Source of the DNA: Christensenella sp. UBA1262
GTDB lineage: Bacteria; Bacillota; Clostridia; Christensenellales; CAG-917
Length of the DNA stretch: 23,002 bases
Reading direction: 5' to 3'
Assembly (NCBI GenBank): GCA_002308215.1
Contig: DBVO01000049.1
Location: forward strand, 138 to 23,139
Within the stretch, counting starts at the first letter, position 1. Every line of letters begins with the position of its first letter. This document shows positions 19,357-23,002 of this stretch, piece after piece. The notes beneath the pieces were generated by a model. It was given only the letters and a program-made list of their open reading frames with translations. It made no database searches and was not told the origin of the DNA. Both the position numbers and the translations under genes were made by a program.

Positions 19357-20919
19357 ATGACACTGGACAAAAAACAAAACATATTTTCTAAACTCATAGG
19401 CGACAAAGCATTTTATAAAATGGTCTTTGCCGTTGCTATTCCTATACTTGTGCAAAACGTCATAACAAATTTTGTTAACCTGTTAGACAACATCATGGTT
19501 GGTAAGGTTGGCACAGAGCAAATGTCTGGCGTTTCTATCGCAAACATTCTGCTTTTTGTCTTCAATTTGGCCATTTTTGGTGCAACATCGGGTGTTGGTA
19601 TATTCACCGCTCAATATTACGGGTCAAAAAATGAAACTGGTATGAAACACTCCATCCGTTTTTCGATGTATTGGGGTTTGTTTATTACAGTTGTCGCAAT
19701 CTTAATATTTGGCGCTGCTGGCAAAGCACTTATCAACTTCTATCTAACAGATACTGGTACAACGGGTGATATTGGCGCAACTTTAAATTATGGCGTTAGC
19801 TACCTGACAATTATGATTATTGGCCTTCCTGCTTTTGTCATATCTCAGGTATATGCCGGAACGGTTCGTAGCACACAAAAGACTTTGCCACCTATGGTGG
19901 CAGGTTTAGTCGCAGTTGCTGTCAACCTGTTTTTAAACTACGTTCTTATCTATGGTAAATTTGGTGCGCCAACCCTTGGAGTAAAAGGTGCTGCTATTGC
20001 AACTGTAGTCTCTAGATATGTGGAGATGATTATTTTAATAATTTGGTGCCACGTGTCTAAAAAGCTCCCATATTTTAAAGGCGTATGGAAGTCGTTAAGA
20101 GTCCCTGCTGCTGATGCCAAAGCTTATATAAGAAAGGGCTTCCCTGTATTTATTAACGAGGTTTTATGGTCGCTTGGAATTTCAATGATATTCCAATGCT
20201 ATTCCGTTCGCGGTCTTGCAACAGTTGCAGCTTTAAATATCCAAAACACCATGAATAACTTGTTTGCCGCAAGTTACATAACTATGGGCGCGGTTACAGG
20301 TATAATTGTTGGAAACATCTTAGGCGCTGGCAAAATTGATGAAGCAAAAGATACAGCGAGAAAACTGATGGCTTTCTCTACATTTTTCTGCACCGTGCTT
20401 GCAGGACTATATGCAGGACTTGCTTTTGTTTTCCCGAATATATACAACACAACAGACGAGGTTCGCAAAATAGCAGCTCGAGTTATGATAGTTGCAGCTT
20501 GTTTTGTTCCTGTAGAAGCACTTGTAAATTCTGCATATTTCACTATTAGAGCAGGCGGACGTACATTTATAACCTTTTTGTTTGATAGTTTCTTTACATG
20601 GGTAATCCCTGTGCCTATGGCGTTGATACTATCAAGAGCCACCAATTTAGATGTGATTTGGATGTATTTGGTCATTCAATCTCTTGAAATAATAAAAGTT
20701 GTGGTTGGATTCGTTATTTTGCGTTCGGGTATTTGGTGCAAAAAGTTCGTTTCGGATGGTACACCAGAAGAGGCAGAAAAACTCAAAGGCACAGCGCCTA
20801 TAGAAGAATCAAAACCACAAGGCGACGAGTGGCTACTTCCAAAGGAACCTGAGGAGCCAACCGTTGTTGAAGCCGAAAGCGACTTCCTTGACGAGAATAG
20901 CGCCAAAGATTTGATGTAA
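19357..20919 (+). CDS. MATE family multidrug/metabolite exporter
   Basis: The 520-residue protein has about twelve membrane segments and the start pattern of MATE transporters: FAVAIPILVQNVITNFVNLLDNIMVG in segments, with GTEQMSGVSIANILLFVFN after it. Such proteins export organic cations, drugs or metabolites using a sodium or proton gradient. The second half repeats the fold (EVLWSLGISMIFQCYSVRG). The last 55 residues form a cytosolic tail rich in Glu, Pro and Lys, longer than usual for the family and similar in style to tails on other membrane proteins here. The start ATG has a weak ribosome binding site. DUF3737 follows after 25 nt. Substrate unknown. Confidence 0.93.
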   Translation: MTLDKKQNIFSKLIGDKAFYKMVFAVAIPILVQNVITNFVNLLDNIMVGKVGTEQMSGVSIANILLFVFNLAIFGATSGVGIFTAQYYGSKNETGMKHSIRFSMYWGLFITVVAILIFGAAGKALINFYLTDTGTTGDIGATLNYGVSYLTIMIIGLPAFVISQVYAGTVRSTQKTLPPMVAGLVAVAVNLFLNYVLIYGKFGAPTLGVKGAAIATVVSRYVEMIILIIWCHVSKKLPYFKGVWKSLRVPAADAKAYIRKGFPVFINEVLWSLGISMIFQCYSVRGLATVAALNIQNTMNNLFAASYITMGAVTGIIVGNILGAGKIDEAKDTARKLMAFSTFFCTVLAGLYAGLAFVFPNIYNTTDEVRKIAARVMIVAACFVPVEALVNSAYFTIRAGGRTFITFLFDSFFTWVIPVPMALILSRATNLDVIWMYLVIQSLEIIKVVVGFVILRSGIWCKKFVSDGTPEEAEKLKGTAPIEESKPQGDEWLLPKEPEEPTVVEAESDFLDENSAKDLM

Positions 20920-20944
20920 ATTAACTTTAAGGAGATAACTCCTA

Positions 20945-21793
20945 ATGAAAATAATAGAAAACAAAATCTTCCCAGAAGAGCGCGCTTTATATGGTGTAGA
21001 TGAGGTAGAGTTATTAAATTGTAGATTTGAGGGTGAAGAAGATGGAGAATCCGCCCTCAAAGAAGCAAGAAATGTTTCTCTTAAGGACTGCTATATGGAT
21101 TTGCGTTACCCTCTTTGGCACGACGAGAATGTTGCGCTAGAGCGCGTAGAAATGACAGCAAAATGCAGAGCAGCCCTTTGGTATTCTCATCGCATCGTTG
21201 TTAAAGACAGCAAATTGCATGGGATTAAGGCTTTAAGAGAATGCTCCGACATAGAACTCTTAAACACCTCAGTTATTTCTCCAGAATTTGGATGGCGAAG
21301 CCATCGAATTCTTGGAAAAAATATTTCGGTTGAAAGCGAATATGGCTTTTTTGAATCTTCTCATATCAGTATAGCTAATCTGCAATACAAAGGGAAATAC
21401 TCTTTCCAGTATGTGCATGATCTAGTTATTGAAGATAGTGTTTTAGATACAAAAGATGCCTTTTGGCACACTAAAAATGCAATTATAAGAAATAGCGTTG
21501 TAAAAGGCGAATATCTTGCTTGGTATGCCGAAGATATAACCTTTGAGAACTGCACTATCAGCGGCACACAACCTCTTTGCTATTGCAAAAATCTAAAACT
21601 GATTAATTGCAAGATGGAAAATTGCGATTTGTCATTTGAGTATTCTGATGTAGATGCTGATATAGTCGGCGAAGTATTATCTGTTAAAAATCCTAAGAGT
21701 GGAAAGATTGTCGCAGACAATTATGGCAAAATAATACTAACTGAAGATAGTAAAATTAAGTGCGAAGCACAAATTCTTAAAAGAGGAAACTAA
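20945..21793 (+). CDS. DUF3737 family right-handed beta-helix protein
   Basis: The 282-residue protein has short repeating strands with alternating small hydrophobic and Asn/Ser/Cys residues, for example VELLNCRF, VSLKDCYMD, DIELLNTSV, LVIEDSVL, AIIRNSVV, ITFENCTI and LKLINCKM. This is the pattern of a right-handed parallel beta-helix. Motifs RYPLWHDE, ALWYSHRI and AFWHTKNA match my memory of DUF3737, found in gut Firmicutes and Bacteroidetes. There is no signal peptide, so it should be cytosolic, which is unusual for a beta-helix protein. AAGGAG precedes the ATG. The stop codon is one nucleotide before the dUTPase start. Function is unknown and no catalytic residues are obvious. Confidence 0.88.
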   Translation: MKIIENKIFPEERALYGVDEVELLNCRFEGEEDGESALKEARNVSLKDCYMDLRYPLWHDENVALERVEMTAKCRAALWYSHRIVVKDSKLHGIKALRECSDIELLNTSVISPEFGWRSHRILGKNISVESEYGFFESSHISIANLQYKGKYSFQYVHDLVIEDSVLDTKDAFWHTKNAIIRNSVVKGEYLAWYAEDITFENCTISGTQPLCYCKNLKLINCKMENCDLSFEYSDVDADIVGEVLSVKNPKSGKIVADNYGKIILTEDSKIKCEAQILKRGN

Positions 21794-21794
21794 T

Positions 21795-22247
21795 ATGACA
21801 ACACATGTTCCTGTTAAAATCAAAAAATTAAGACCAGATGCTGTAATGCCAAAATATGGCACTCCATTTGCTGCGGGCGCAGACTTATACGCATGTATGG
21901 ATGAAGACAAGCTCGTCATAGAAAGTGGCGAAACAAAGTTTGTCCACACCGGGCTTTCTATTGAACTACCTGAAGGTTCAGTAGGCCTTGTATATGCAAG
22001 AAGTGGCTTGGCATCAAAACGTGGTATTGCCCCTGCAAATAAAGTAGGCGTTGTCGACAGCGATTATCGTGGAGAAATAATGGTTGCTATGCATAATCAT
22101 TCCAATATTCCACAAGTTGTCGAAAAGGGCGAAAGGGTTGCACAACTTGTTGTTGCACCATATTATACAGCTGATTTTGAAGAGGTTGACGAGCTAGAAA
22201 ATAGCGAACGAGGAACAGCTGGCTTCGGATCAACAGGCACAAAATAA
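21795..22247 (+). CDS. dut: dUTP diphosphatase (trimeric dUTPase)
   Basis: The 150-residue protein has all five motifs of trimeric dUTPases: AGADLYA (27-33), ARSGLA (69-74), GVVDSDYRGEI (85-95, catalytic D90 region), GERVAQLVV (112-120) and the glycine-rich RGTAGFGSTG (139-148). It hydrolyses dUTP to dUMP and pyrophosphate, limiting uracil entry into DNA and feeding thymidylate synthesis. AGAGGA precedes the ATG. It sits one nucleotide after DUF3737 and 51 nt before the aminopeptidase gene in a rightward operon. Confidence 0.97.
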   Translation: MTTHVPVKIKKLRPDAVMPKYGTPFAAGADLYACMDEDKLVIESGETKFVHTGLSIELPEGSVGLVYARSGLASKRGIAPANKVGVVDSDYRGEIMVAMHNHSNIPQVVEKGERVAQLVVAPYYTADFEEVDELENSERGTAGFGSTGTK

Positions 22248-22298
22248 TTACACAAAAGACAGTTTAAATGCATAAAATGAAGGCATAAAGGAGCGATT

Positions 22299-23002
22299 AT
22301 GAAAGAAAATATCTCTAAGCTTCAAAAATTAATGATTGACCGTGGGTATGATGTTTACCTTATTTTAACAAGCGATGATCATGGAAGTGAGTATATAGAA
22401 GATCACTTTAAAACACGTGAATTCTTCTCAGGTTTTACAGGAAGCGCTGGTGTATTGGTGGTCACGCAAAAAGATGCTGCCTTATGGACAGATGGTAGAT
22501 ATTTCTTGCAAGCAGCAAGAGAATTAGATGGTACAGGCATCACTCTTATGAGGGCTGGCGAAAAAGGTGTTCCAAGAATAAGCGAATATATTAAAGCTCT
22601 CGGGGAAGATCTAGTTATAGCTTTTGACTTCACTACTACTGATTTATATTTTGTAGAAGATCTATCTCTAGGTTTACCAAAAGCAAAGCTTGTTGATGAC
22701 GGAGCAATTGTTGATGAGATCTGGAAAGATCGCCCTGCTCTACCAGCAAGTAAAGCATTTATTATTCCATTTGAAGAAGCTGGAAAGAGTGTTAAAGATA
22801 AACTTGCTGAACTTGTTGAATCAATCAAAAAAGAGGATTGCAATTTTGCTGTTGTCTCCGCCCTTGATGATATAGCTTGGCTATTTAATCTAAGAGGCTC
22901 AGATATTATATATAATCCTGTCAATTATGCATATGCGTTGATTGGCGATGGCCATTATATTCTCTACATCGATGATTCAAAACTTAGCGAAGATATTAGA
23001 AC
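22299..23002 (+). CDS. pepP: Xaa-Pro aminopeptidase P, M24 family (partial, C-terminus beyond right edge)
   Basis: 234 full codons are visible. They cover the creatinase-type N-terminal domain, with the hallmark stretch FFSGFTGSAGVLVV, then ALWTDGRYFLQAARELDG. They run into the second domain (SALDDIAWLFNLRGSDI), which matches the usual LDDIAWL.NLRG of aminopeptidase P. The metal-binding pita-bread domain lies outside the window, so the active site cannot be checked. The enzyme removes the N-terminal residue before proline in peptides. AAGGAG lies 6 nt before the ATG. It is the last visible gene of the MATE-DUF3737-dut group. Confidence 0.93.
   Translation, partial: MKENISKLQKLMIDRGYDVYLILTSDDHGSEYIEDHFKTREFFSGFTGSAGVLVVTQKDAALWTDGRYFLQAARELDGTGITLMRAGEKGVPRISEYIKALGEDLVIAFDFTTTDLYFVEDLSLGLPKAKLVDDGAIVDEIWKDRPALPASKAFIIPFEEAGKSVKDKLAELVESIKKEDCNFAVVSALDDIAWLFNLRGSDIIYNPVNYAYALIGDGHYILYIDDSKLSEDIR

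Noticed and set aside
1..23002. tRNA, rRNA, CRISPR array, mobile element or known riboswitch
   Set aside because: No cloverleaf, spaced repeats, transposase, integrase or recognisable aptamer was seen. Gaps between genes are at most about 245 bases and are explained by promoters, terminators and palindromes.

Overview
The window reads as chromosomal DNA of a Gram-positive, Firmicutes-type bacterium, probably an uncultured Clostridia lineage of the gut. Support: a DUF896 (YnzC-like) protein, a DUF3737 protein, a lipobox lipoprotein with a wall-spanning linker, a Gram-positive-style MacB-like ABC exporter, AGGAGG-type ribosome binding sites, the standard genetic code, and no outer-membrane genes. 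The order-level guess is inference. I see no rRNA, tRNA, CRISPR array, insertion sequence, integrase or phage gene.

Layout. (1) 1-4144, leftward: a membrane-anchored metallophosphoesterase cut by the left edge, a cation diffusion facilitator with the A-site residues of Mn exporters, a small basic one-TM protein, and a surface protein with MBG-like repeats. (2) 4297-6327, rightward and divergent: an OmpR-type response regulator and histidine kinase, ending at a bidirectional terminator. (3) 6358-8957, leftward, two genes: an M28-peptidase-like membrane protein that has lost most metal ligands, then a PfoR/PTS_EIIC_2-type transporter. (4) 9085-12243, leftward: a 1052-residue lipoprotein of unknown function on its own consensus promoter. 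(5) 12439-16086, leftward: a TetR regulator followed by a 981-residue ABC ATPase-permease fusion. (6) 16331-18458, leftward: ung, a U32 tRNA-hydroxylation protein (TrhP/YegQ type) and DUF896. (7) 18663-19202, rightward: a purine-type phosphoribosyltransferase. (8) 19357-23002, rightward: a MATE exporter, DUF3737, dut, and an aminopeptidase P cut by the right edge.

Themes. Much of the window is envelope and transport biology, next to nucleotide and DNA housekeeping (ung and dut both keep uracil out of DNA). Three unrelated genes (ung, the M28-like gene and the MBG-like gene) have near-consensus promoters whose -10 box ends only 6-9 nt before the ATG, with no Shine-Dalgarno sequence. They are predicted to make leaderless or almost leaderless mRNAs, while neighbouring genes carry strong Shine-Dalgarno sequences. 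Several unrelated membrane proteins carry Glu/Pro-rich cytosolic tails or linkers. The best candidate for an undescribed system is the bicistron of degenerate M28-like membrane protein plus PfoR-like IIC protein. The second is the giant lipoprotein beside the TetR-regulated exporter. All function statements come from reading motifs by eye, with no database search.
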